A DNA stretch of 54,807 nucleotides from Bacilli bacterium. GTDB taxonomy: Bacteria; Bacillota; Bacilli; Paenibacillales; NBRC-103111. Of this stretch, positions 1 to 8,355 are shown in pieces. Position numbers and translations under genes: made by a program. Below the pieces are notes generated by a model that made no database searches, was not told the DNA's origin, and saw only the letters and a program-made list of their open reading frames with translations. Within the stretch, counting starts at the first letter, position 1. Each line of letters starts with the position of its first letter. Location of the stretch: positions 1 to 54,807 of the forward strand of contig JAQBPR010000188.1 in assembly GCA_028287395.1 (NCBI GenBank), written 5' to 3'.

Positions 1-1145
1 TATACGTTATTCTTAAATTCTCCTTGATAGAGCGGCTTCCCTTCGCTATTATTCAACACACCATTGCCATTGAAACTGCCGTCAAAGAAAGCGCCTTTAT
101 ATAGCTCAATACCTTTTTCATTCGTCAGCGCACCTTGACCGCTATATTTGCCGATTAAATATTCGCCTTTATATTTAATTAAACCGCTGTTGAAATGCTC
201 AACACCTTCTCCAGAAAATTCGCCATTTTTAAAATTACCTTCGTAGTTTAATGTGCCGTCTTCATTTAATAGTTGTCCTGCTCCGCTATATTTGCCATCT
301 AAAAACAATCCTTTATAACGGGATAGCTGGTTAGGATAGAAGTCTGAGCCTTCGCCTGAATAGATTCCGTTCAGAAAATTCCCGTCATAGAGCAGCAGAC
401 CCGCTTGAGACCACAATTTTCCCATGCCGTTATAGACATCGTTGCTGAAAGCTCCTTCGTATTGCAGTTTCCCGTCTGGGAAATATGCTCGACCTGCGCC
501 TTCAAGCTTTCCGTTTTTAAATTCACCTTCGTGTAATACTTCTTGATTGTCTCCATATAGCGCGCCTTGTCCGGAATAAACGCCATCGGCAAATAAGCCT
601 TTATACTGCAGCTTCCCTTGATCGTTGTATAATTCGCCGGCACCATTCATTGAGCCCGTTTTAAACTCACCCTTGTAAAGAAGAGTGCCTTTGTCGTTAT
701 ATAATTTACCATTCCCGTTATATAATCCATCTACGAGATCGCCTTCATATTTTAATTTTTTTTGCGGCGCAATCACCTTGTATTTACCGGTATTTGAGAT
801 TGGTTTTCCCTTTTTTTCATGAACTATATTAAAGTGATTAAACCATTTGTTGACAAAAGCAGGCGGACTGATCACAAGAAAATAAAAGATAAATACAATA
901 CTAAGCAGCAAAAATAAGAGCAGCCTTTTCGAAACATAATAGCGACCCATGTGAAAGTAATGGGAAATATCCGTTTCTTTAGGTTTTAAGATCGCTTCGA
1001 TCCGCGCTGCGATTATTTTTATAAACTTCTTGGGTAAATCCTGCAATTTTTTGAATTTTGCTGCCCATTTTTGCACAGCCGCAGAAACCGGCTTAAAAAG
1101 TGGCTTTATGTATGTTTCGGAAAATTTTACAACACCTTTATCCAA
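1..1145 (-). CDS. membrane-anchored MORN-repeat protein (C-terminus outside window)
   Basis: The frame stays open from a TTG at 1145 to the window edge (381 residues seen). The start was chosen because AAAGGAG lies about 7 bases upstream of this TTG; a nearby ATG at 1150 runs into a stop after seven codons. Residues 1-70 are basic and amphipathic, 75-93 form one membrane segment (LLLFLLLSIVFIFYFLV), and from about 131 onward there are at least ten tandem 23-24 residue MORN-type repeats of the form YxGxFxxGxYxGxGxLY. Such repeats usually act as binding or scaffold surfaces. It follows the DUF4280 gene by 13 bases, so the two are probably cotranscribed. The specific function is unknown. Confidence 0.9.
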   Translation of the reverse strand, partial: MDKGVVKFSETYIKPLFKPVSAAVQKWAAKFKKLQDLPKKFIKIIAARIEAILKPKETDISHYFHMGRYYVSKRLLLFLLLSIVFIFYFLVISPPAFVNKWFNHFNIVHEKKGKPISNTGKYKVIAPQKKLKYEGDLVDGLYNGNGKLYNDKGTLLYKGEFKTGSMNGAGELYNDQGKLQYKGLFADGVYSGQGALYGDNQEVLHEGEFKNGKLEGAGRAYFPDGKLQYEGAFSNDVYNGMGKLWSQAGLLLYDGNFLNGIYSGEGSDFYPNQLSRYKGLFLDGKYSGAGQLLNEDGTLNYEGNFKNGEFSGEGVEHFNSGLIKYKGEYLIGKYSGQGALTNEKGIELYKGAFFDGSFNGNGVLNNSEGKPLYQGEFKNNV

Positions 1146-1158
1146 ATCATTCTCTCCT

Positions 1159-1545
1159 TTATGGCACTTGAATGGTCATTTGTCCAGCCATATTGATTTG
1201 GATGACGCCAGCCCAGTTGCACATCAATTTGGAGCTATTGTTAAGCGCGGGCATATTACCAATTTGTACGGTAGGGCAGCCTGGCGCCCATGGTGCTGCT
1301 GTAACCGGAATACAAGGCATAGGCGTTAAAACACCTAATGCTGCAGCAGTTGCAGCGGCTACCATTGGATTGGCCATGGACTGACACATGCCAAAAGGTA
1401 AAATATTTACCATCGGTTTATTATCCATAATATTAGCAATAGGCATTGTTGTCGTAACGAGATTTGCTGGTAATACCATTAGTGAACTTGGCGCGACACC
1501 AAAACTACATTGCAATAGCGCGCCTCCGCATACAACCTGGCCCAT
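1159..1545 (-). CDS. DUF4280 (PAAR-like) protein
   Basis: This 128-residue protein starts at ATG 1545 behind AAAGGAG. It opens with MGQVVCGGALLQCSFGVAPS and ends with a glycine-rich segment around KLMCNWAGVIQI and GQMTIQVP, the pattern of the DUF4280 family. That family belongs to the PAAR-like superfamily, whose members cap the spike of contractile injection machines or deliver toxins. Six cysteines are scattered through it (CGG, LQC, FGMC, MPC, PGC, LMC), as in the family. The MORN protein is directly downstream. Family assignment is from remembered sequence pattern; a role as spike tip is inference because no baseplate or sheath gene is visible. Confidence 0.85.
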   Translation of the reverse strand: MGQVVCGGALLQCSFGVAPSSLMVLPANLVTTTMPIANIMDNKPMVNILPFGMCQSMANPMVAAATAAALGVLTPMPCIPVTAAPWAPGCPTVQIGNMPALNNSSKLMCNWAGVIQINMAGQMTIQVP

Positions 1546-1564
1546 TCTTACAATCTCCTTTATG

Positions 1565-1711
1565 GAGTGTGTTTAATAAGTAGGGTTCCGGCATATGAGA
1601 GATGTGCCTAAGCATATGCTTCCGAAGTGAGTTTTCTAACGAAAACTTTTACAACTCGTGAACTCTCCGGTCACATTCCCTCATATGCTCTCCACTATTT
1701 ATTAAACACAC
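1565..1711. repeat. 147-bp imperfect inverted repeat (MITE-like or regulatory)
   Basis: The outer 17 bases (1567-1583) match the reverse complement of 1695-1711 at 16 of 17 positions. The match continues inward with gaps through GCATATGAG (1591-1599) against CTCATATGC (1680-1688). Inside lie a palindrome AGCATATGCT (1611-1620) and a hairpin GTTTTC-TAAC-GAAAAC (1631-1646). The element occupies the whole space between the divergent DUF4280 and TolC-like genes, so it could be a small mobile repeat or a shared control region. A related string, TTCCGAAGTGA, also occurs near 20313. Confidence 0.6.
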
Positions 1712-1875
1712 CATTATAGTAAAAAAATTTGCAACTTGGCATATTTTCAATCATACTACAAAACTTTTCACGGCAACAACAAATTATTCGGAAATTGTCG
1801 AATATTGCCTTATATCATGGTAAAATAGAATCCTACATAGAATTATTGGCTTACATTAAGGAGTGTTACATAAAC

Positions 1876-4800
1876 ATGTTAAAGAAGTGGACGATATTCT
1901 GTTTAATTATATTGTTTTTTTTCTCCTATTTGCCGGCACCTTCCGTTCACGCTGCCAAACTGATCCCTTTAGACGAGGTAATAAAAGCTGGAATAGAGCA
2001 TGATGCAGATTTGAAAGATTTGCATGAGAATTTAAATAAAAAGCAAATTGAGCTGACCCAAGCGATTCAAGCGGTTCAGGATCAGGCTGAAAGAGATGCC
2101 AGTTTGATTGCCAAGCCCCATAGTCTCAGCAAAGATCTCGATCTAACAATGAAAATACCGAATGCAAGAAGTGGATACAAGAGCGCAATTGAAGAGCTTA
2201 AAAGCAAAGAACGCACCGTTACCTTTAACATGACCAAATTATATACAAAAACATATCAATCCATGCTGTCTATTCCCAAAGTGCAGTTTAAATTAGATAA
2301 AGCTAAAAAGGCATTGAACGATACGAAAACAAAATTAAAGTTTGGCTTACAAACCAAGCAAGATGTCGAAGCGGCACAAAAAGAATGGGAACAAGTAAAT
2401 TCAGAATTAAAGCTGGCGCAATTGGATTTTAAAAACAGTAAAATTGAATTAGGCGAAAGGATCGGACAAAGCTTAGAAAAGGATGATTTTACATTTGAAG
2501 TTAAACCAACCTACGCTAAATTAAGCCAAAGCTTCATTTGGCGATTGATACATTTATCTGATAAAAACGATTTCGACTTATTTAATGATGTGAATAATCG
2601 GAAATTAGCTGAAGAAAAAGACAACAGTACGCGTAATCTATATGCAGCCAAGTTTGGCGTCAATGAAATGACGTCGATTAACACATTGTATAATACGCAG
2701 ACGATTGATCCTGATCTATTAAACAGCAATTATGATGCATTATTAGAAACTATTAAAAAGCAATGGGAGGGAATATTTCTCTTTCCTTTGCCTTTTATAC
2801 CTTATTTATTGCCGATTCCAAAAACTACATTACAAGGTGAATACGATGGTTTACGCTATTTTGACGATATTAAATATTCTTTACCTGTTTCTACATTAGA
2901 TTTGAATAAAGCAAGAGCCAAGGAAGCGGATACGCGTAAAAATTTGGTTTTGAAAATTAAAAAATCGTATTTGGACACAAAAACGGTTGAAGAAAACTAT
3001 GCGCAAGCTTTAAAAACCGCAGAAGCAGCTAAAGCTGCGTTGAAAACTGCGGATAAAACATTCAAAACTGGCATTATGAGCAAAGATGATTATGCTAAAT
3101 CGCAGGAAGCAGTGAACGATGCCGACCAAAATGTATTGAACAATCAGATTATTTATCAAGCAGGTCTAGCACAATTAAATTTAGATACGAGCGGTGCATT
3201 AGCTCCATATATTGTACCAGGCATCCTCCCTTGGAAGGACATCGAAAGTGGTTTGGATCCTTTAAACAAGGTACCGCCAGTAAGCAATCCGATTGTAGGT
3301 TCTTGGAATTTAAAAGCAGTTGCGGGCACAATGACAGCAGATTTTTCACTTAAAATCGATTCTAAATTAAAAGCCACTCATTATGCTTTAATGACCGAAG
3401 ATGGACAAATCATTGGCAGCAAACAGAAGCTGAAAGGAAAAATCCGTCATTTACAATTTATATATAACGATCCTAGTGCACTGAAAGTAGTGCTTTATAA
3501 GAAAAATGACATCATTTCTGAGGCAAGTATAGATGGTTTTGGCAGTAAAGGCGCTTTACTTAAAGCAGAAAATTCTATAATAGCAAGTCCTGCTCCAAAA
3601 ACCGATGTTAAGCCCAAGGCCGGAGATAAAGATAATGGCACGCTCATTATCGGCACTTATAAAATAAAAAAGGAAAAGCTGACGAAAGCAAATTTACTTG
3701 CGGCTCAAGCGACTATGAAAAAATCAGGACAAGGTATGTATTATAAATCCGAATTGGCCGATGGCGCTTGGATTAATATTGATAAAGCAGCGGATATCAA
3801 CTCCATTGGTAAAACAAAGCAAGCTAAGACAGTTCCAAATGACGAAATCGACCATATGAAGCTGACCGTTTCGATTAACGATGAGGGTAAGATTTCCAGC
3901 TTACAAACCGTGGCTGATCTGCAAGTTGATCTTGAAAGTTTAAAGAAAGATAAAGATCGGCTAGGCGAAGACAATAAAACCGCGATTGCTGCCAATAAGC
4001 CTGAGGAAGCCGCGAGTATTAGTCTGCAATTAAAAGATATAGACGCTCAAATAGCTTTTACAGATGCTTTAATAAGCGGTAATACAACACTTGCTAGCGC
4101 TGAGATGGCAAAAATGAATGATCCGAATGCCGTGCTTTCAGCGCTTCCTAGCAACAGCGCAGAGGCAAACGCAGCTGCAAAAAGCGATATGGCATCAGAT
4201 AAGGACAAATTGTTGGTATCGTTGGATAAAGCAAAGGCAGATGGCAATCAATCGCTTGTAGACCAGCTGCAAGCTCAAATTGCAGCCATTACCGCTAATT
4301 TAGCTCAATTGCAACAAAAGATAGATAGCGCCCAGCAAGCTAATCTTCAAGCTAGCCAAGCTGCGGATACTGCGCTTACACAACTAAATACAGACTTAGT
4401 AAAGCTGCAAAACGATTTAAAGCTGGCACAAAATCCAAGCAATCCGACCTTAGTCAAACAATTAGAGCAACAAATCACGGATATAAAGGTGAAAATAGCA
4501 GATGCGCAAACAAAAAGCGATGCAGCAAAGTTAGCGGTTAAACAGGATACAGATGCAAACAATGGGATTGCAGAACCAATCCAACAACCTTCAGATGATG
4601 AGAAAATAACCGCTTTGGAAAATCAACAAAATCAATTACAAAAGCAGTTACAGCAAGCCAATGAACAGGGGCAAACTGAATTAGCGAATACGCTGCAGGA
4701 AAAATCAAGCGAACTGGATATGCAAATGGCAGAAATTGATTCAGGTATCTCGCTACAGCTGGCCGTTTTTAACGAAACTAAGCAATCCTTACAAAAATCA

Positions 4801-5463
4801 CTGGATGAGCAGGTTAAAAAAGGAGATTTGTCAGCTATTGACGAATTAAAGAAGTTAATACAGCAAAATGATACTGCTTTGCAATTAGCCATGAAGTCAA
4901 TGCTAATATTGGATAAACAAATTTTTGAAGATAAGCAGCAAGAATTGCAAGATAGCAATAGTTCAAATCCTTTAATAGAAAACAAGATTAACGACTTAAC
5001 CTTACTCCTTATCCAAAATGAAAAGAGTAAATACTCAGAAGAACAGCTACAGCAATTGCAGAAAGCGTCAGTTGATATACAAGCGAAATCAGATCATAAA
5101 ATTCAAGTGCTGCCTGTAGAAAATTTGATTACGGATGGGATGAATATACCGTTAGAAATTCCGCCCGTGATTATGGATGGGACAACTTATATCCACATAC
5201 GTCCTATATCAGAAGGCTTTAAATCATCCGTAGTATGGGACGATACAGATCAAACTGTAACGATAACCAATGATGAAACGACAATTATATGTCAAATTGG
5301 CAATCCGATTGCTTCAGTCAATGGGAATGATGTGAAATTGGATGCGGTACCTCAATTAATAGAGCATCATACCATGGTTCCGCTGCGTTTTATTGTTGAA
5401 AGTTTAGGCTTGAATATTGATTGGCATGAGTTAACAAAAACGATTGAAATTTCCGGTACATAG
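1876..5463 (+). CDS. secreted TolC-like coiled-coil protein with copper-amine-oxidase-like domain
   Basis: The chosen start (ATG 1876) gives 1,195 residues with a clear signal peptide ending near VHAAK; GGAGTG lies 10 bases upstream. The frame is open further upstream from a TTG at 1729, but that extension is low-complexity and hides the signal peptide. Residues up to about 440 alternate long helices in the manner of TolC/outer-membrane-efflux proteins, which is odd in a Gram-positive. A middle part (about 450-650) carries short beta-rich segments; about 690-1070 is a Q/A/K-rich coiled coil. Residues about 1078-1195 match the Cu_amine_oxidN1 domain (MVPLRFIVESLG...W) typical of Paenibacillus surface proteins. 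It is followed after 15 bases by the cyclase-like gene. The role is unknown; a cell-wall scaffold is one possibility. Confidence 0.85.
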   Translation: MLKKWTIFCLIILFFFSYLPAPSVHAAKLIPLDEVIKAGIEHDADLKDLHENLNKKQIELTQAIQAVQDQAERDASLIAKPHSLSKDLDLTMKIPNARSGYKSAIEELKSKERTVTFNMTKLYTKTYQSMLSIPKVQFKLDKAKKALNDTKTKLKFGLQTKQDVEAAQKEWEQVNSELKLAQLDFKNSKIELGERIGQSLEKDDFTFEVKPTYAKLSQSFIWRLIHLSDKNDFDLFNDVNNRKLAEEKDNSTRNLYAAKFGVNEMTSINTLYNTQTIDPDLLNSNYDALLETIKKQWEGIFLFPLPFIPYLLPIPKTTLQGEYDGLRYFDDIKYSLPVSTLDLNKARAKEADTRKNLVLKIKKSYLDTKTVEENYAQALKTAEAAKAALKTADKTFKTGIMSKDDYAKSQEAVNDADQNVLNNQIIYQAGLAQLNLDTSGALAPYIVPGILPWKDIESGLDPLNKVPPVSNPIVGSWNLKAVAGTMTADFSLKIDSKLKATHYALMTEDGQIIGSKQKLKGKIRHLQFIYNDPSALKVVLYKKNDIISEASIDGFGSKGALLKAENSIIASPAPKTDVKPKAGDKDNGTLIIGTYKIKKEKLTKANLLAAQATMKKSGQGMYYKSELADGAWINIDKAADINSIGKTKQAKTVPNDEIDHMKLTVSINDEGKISSLQTVADLQVDLESLKKDKDRLGEDNKTAIAANKPEEAASISLQLKDIDAQIAFTDALISGNTTLASAEMAKMNDPNAVLSALPSNSAEANAAAKSDMASDKDKLLVSLDKAKADGNQSLVDQLQAQIAAITANLAQLQQKIDSAQQANLQASQAADTALTQLNTDLVKLQNDLKLAQNPSNPTLVKQLEQQITDIKVKIADAQTKSDAAKLAVKQDTDANNGIAEPIQQPSDDEKITALENQQNQLQKQLQQANEQGQTELANTLQEKSSELDMQMAEIDSGISLQLAVFNETKQSLQKSLDEQVKKGDLSAIDELKKLIQQNDTALQLAMKSMLILDKQIFEDKQQELQDSNSSNPLIENKINDLTLLLIQNEKSKYSEEQLQQLQKASVDIQAKSDHKIQVLPVENLITDGMNIPLEIPPVIMDGTTYIHIRPISEGFKSSVVWDDTDQTVTITNDETTIICQIGNPIASVNGNDVKLDAVPQLIEHHTMVPLRFIVESLGLNIDWHELTKTIEISGT

Positions 5464-5478
5464 GAGTGATAGGGGTAC

Positions 5479-8223
5479 ATGAGAAAATATTGGCTTTTGC
5501 TTGTAATTATTGTCATTGTGTTAGGAGCTATGAGCTATTCGATTTTTCAAAATCAGAGCTTTATCGCGCAATCTCCTTTCCAAAAATCGTTGCCATTTGC
5601 GAATTTATTAAAGGTAACAGCAGATTCGCAAGGTCAACTCTATATGATTACGCAATCCAAAGAAAGTATAATTAAGCTTAATTCGTCCGGAACACTGCAA
5701 TATAAAATTAATTTGAATCGGGAAGCAGACGGATCGCTAAACAATTTTAACGATTTGGCTATTGATTCTAAAGGATATTTATATGCCCTACAAACAGGCC
5801 TGGATTCTTTTGGATTATATGTAAATACAGAACAAATCGTTCGCTACAAGCCGGATGGAACCTTTGATAAAGTACTTTACAGCTTGAATTATGGCGGCAA
5901 TAGCACACTATTGCGTGTAGGGAAAATTCGGTCGCTGCAAATGCGCGACGATTCGCTTTATTTTTTCATTGTTGAAAATAATAAAATTCAGTTGGATAAA
6001 CTTTCTGAAAATGAAAAAGAACCTAAGACTATATTTAATACAACGATCATTGATAATGTTTATTTGTCAGAAATAACAGGGACAGTACCTGGTGAAATCT
6101 ACTTTTCAACAAAAAGAGGCAAAATATATAGAATGGATGCGCAAGGCAATCAAACGATCCTTTATCCGCTCAATAACATTCCTAGTGGGATGAAATCTGT
6201 TCCTGTCAGTATTCTTTTAGATAACAAACATAATTTATATTTTATTAATCCGGACAACAATGAAATAAACCGAATTTCATTAGCTGAACCGTTTAAATTG
6301 GAAACCGTTTTTAAAAAATCACCTACGGATTTGGATACGGAAGATTTATCTAGCATTACAAATTTAGCCGATGGCAAATTTATTGTCTCTACCTCGGACC
6401 ACATCTCAAAAATGGACGTAAATGGACGAATATCAACAGATTCATCGCAGACGGACTATTCGAATCATTGGATGTTTATGTGTTGGTTCGTTTGGACACA
6501 AATTATACTGAGTGCCCTACTATTGCTTTGGTTGCTGCACATCATATACGCTCACCTCATGCAGCGAAGAGTGTCTTTATTGCTTAAACAAATCATTGTA
6601 TTCGTTCCTTTAATTATTGTTTCGATGATTTTACTTTCATTATTAATTTATTCAAACTATTCCAAGGAATTGGCAGATTCGGTCGCTAGCGATTTGAAAT
6701 TGTTAAGCCATAATGGACAAAACTTAATTGATGGCGATAAATTAGAAAAGATTAATAGTGCTAATGATTTTATGAGCGACGATTATAAAGCCATAAAACT
6801 CAAGAAAAATGCTTTATTTATCGGAAAAAGCGGGCATGACCGCGATGGACTTTATAGTACGATTTATAAAATTGAAAACAATCAAATCTATGTGATCATG
6901 GATGATGACGACAGCGTTAAAATGTTCCAAAAATATTCGGCATCAGATGACAATGCAAAAGTCCTTAAAGACGGTTCTATTATTGATGGTGAAAATCGCG
7001 ATGAGACGGGCTTTTGGAAGTACGCGATCGGACCGATTTATAATTCCCAAGAGAAAATTGTCGGAATCTATGAAGTCGGAAGAGATATGAACGCATTTGA
7101 ACGACATAAACAAGAGCTATTGATGAAAATTGTTGAAGGAATTCTCGCCATCACGTTAGTTATTATCATTGTATTTTTATTGTTAAGCTACTATTTGCTT
7201 TCTTCTATCCGTACCTTACGCAAAAGTGTTATTGAAATTGCTGGTGGCAACTGGAATACAGTTGTTTCGATACAATCTCGTGATGAAGTGGCTGATTTAG
7301 GAGACAACTTCAATCATATGGCGCAAAGTATTCAAATGTATATTGCCAATATTACAAAACTGAATGAAGCCAATAATCGGTTTGTGCCAAGACAATTTTT
7401 ACAATATCTTGGCAAAGAAAGCATTCAAAATGTACAGTTGGGCGATCAAGTAGAACAGGAAATGGGCATCTTAATTTTAAATATGCAAGCTTTTTACGAC
7501 TTTTCGAAAGATTTGACGCCTAAAGAAAACTTTAATTTTATTAATTCGTTTTTGAGCCGATTTGGTCCCGTAGTCCGCAAAAACGAAGGGATGATTAACA
7601 AATATTTGGGCGCAGGTATTATGGCACTGTTCCCAAATCGAGCAGAGGATACATTAAATACAGCGATCGAAATGAGACAAGAGTTGGAAGTATATAATAT
7701 TCACCGACTAAATTCAGGGTATGATTTGATTGATATCAGCGTAGGCATTCATCGAGGGCCTTTGATGCTAGGCATTATCGGTGAGGAAAAAAGAATGGAA
7801 GGCAATGTCATTTCAGATAACGTCAATATTGCCAGTATACTTGAGAAAATGGCGAATTCGTTGGGAGCCTCTATACTAATTACGGACAATATATATAATA
7901 AAATTGAGAATCCGTTGCAATATGAGTGCCGCAGTTTAGGAATGGTATATGTGGAAGGCAAAGATCAGCCTATACATTTATATGACGTATTCCAGGGTGA
8001 TCCCGAGCATGTTCGCAAGTTAAAAGCAAAAACAAAACAAATTTTTGAGAACGCGATTGATTCGTATCAAAATGGTCGTTTCTACAATGCGCGAGAATCG
8101 TTTCTTGAAGTCATTAAACAAAATCGTTGGGATAAGGCGGCTAGATTATATTTTTATATGACAGATGAATTTTATCAGAATGGAGCAACTGAGGATTGGA
8201 ATGGGGCATTAAATGTATCCTAG
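5479..8223 (+). CDS. NHL-propeller / HAMP membrane protein with degenerate class III cyclase domain
   Basis: The protein has 914 residues. After an N-terminal membrane anchor comes an NHL-like propeller (about 35-325), two membrane segments (about 332-357 and 372-394), an extracytoplasmic sensor-like domain, a further membrane segment (about 551-575), a HAMP linker and a class III nucleotidyl cyclase fold (about 655-840). The tail has a TPR-like helical stretch. The two metal-binding aspartates of active cyclases are replaced: Asn668 in LILNMQAF and Ala712 in KYLGAGIMALF. The usual transition-state arginine is Ile787, while the asparagine of DNVNIAS (783) remains. It is therefore probably not a working cyclase but a signalling or dimerisation module. 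It lies 15 bases after the TolC-like gene and so is likely in one operon with it. Confidence 0.85.
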   Translation: MRKYWLLLVIIVIVLGAMSYSIFQNQSFIAQSPFQKSLPFANLLKVTADSQGQLYMITQSKESIIKLNSSGTLQYKINLNREADGSLNNFNDLAIDSKGYLYALQTGLDSFGLYVNTEQIVRYKPDGTFDKVLYSLNYGGNSTLLRVGKIRSLQMRDDSLYFFIVENNKIQLDKLSENEKEPKTIFNTTIIDNVYLSEITGTVPGEIYFSTKRGKIYRMDAQGNQTILYPLNNIPSGMKSVPVSILLDNKHNLYFINPDNNEINRISLAEPFKLETVFKKSPTDLDTEDLSSITNLADGKFIVSTSDHISKMDVNGRISTDSSQTDYSNHWMFMCWFVWTQIILSALLLLWLLHIIYAHLMQRRVSLLLKQIIVFVPLIIVSMILLSLLIYSNYSKELADSVASDLKLLSHNGQNLIDGDKLEKINSANDFMSDDYKAIKLKKNALFIGKSGHDRDGLYSTIYKIENNQIYVIMDDDDSVKMFQKYSASDDNAKVLKDGSIIDGENRDETGFWKYAIGPIYNSQEKIVGIYEVGRDMNAFERHKQELLMKIVEGILAITLVIIIVFLLLSYYLLSSIRTLRKSVIEIAGGNWNTVVSIQSRDEVADLGDNFNHMAQSIQMYIANITKLNEANNRFVPRQFLQYLGKESIQNVQLGDQVEQEMGILILNMQAFYDFSKDLTPKENFNFINSFLSRFGPVVRKNEGMINKYLGAGIMALFPNRAEDTLNTAIEMRQELEVYNIHRLNSGYDLIDISVGIHRGPLMLGIIGEEKRMEGNVISDNVNIASILEKMANSLGASILITDNIYNKIENPLQYECRSLGMVYVEGKDQPIHLYDVFQGDPEHVRKLKAKTKQIFENAIDSYQNGRFYNARESFLEVIKQNRWDKAARLYFYMTDEFYQNGATEDWNGALNVS

Positions 8224-8242
8224 ACAATATATAGTTAAATAT

Positions 8243-8282
8243 CAAAGCCAATATTCCTATACTTAGGAAAATCGGCTTTTTG
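8243..8282 (+). terminator. intrinsic terminator after the cyclase-like gene
   Basis: AAAGCC pairs with GGCTTT and TTCCT with AGGAA around a short loop, followed by a T-run. It closes the 1876-8223 unit. Confidence 0.7.
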
Positions 8283-8355
8283 TATGCTATGATGAAAACA
8301 CAACTACATTTAATGAGTAATCGATTAACAATAAATAAGTGGAGGCAGGACATAG

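Noticed and set aside
371..646. 91-codon minus-strand frame
   Set aside because: It is a shadow of the MORN-repeat gene, whose frame gives regular 23-24 residue repeats.
5107..5463. Real copper amine oxidase activity for the 1876 gene product
   Set aside because: Only the small N-terminal-type domain (Cu_amine_oxidN1) is present, which is a common wall-protein module without catalytic residues.
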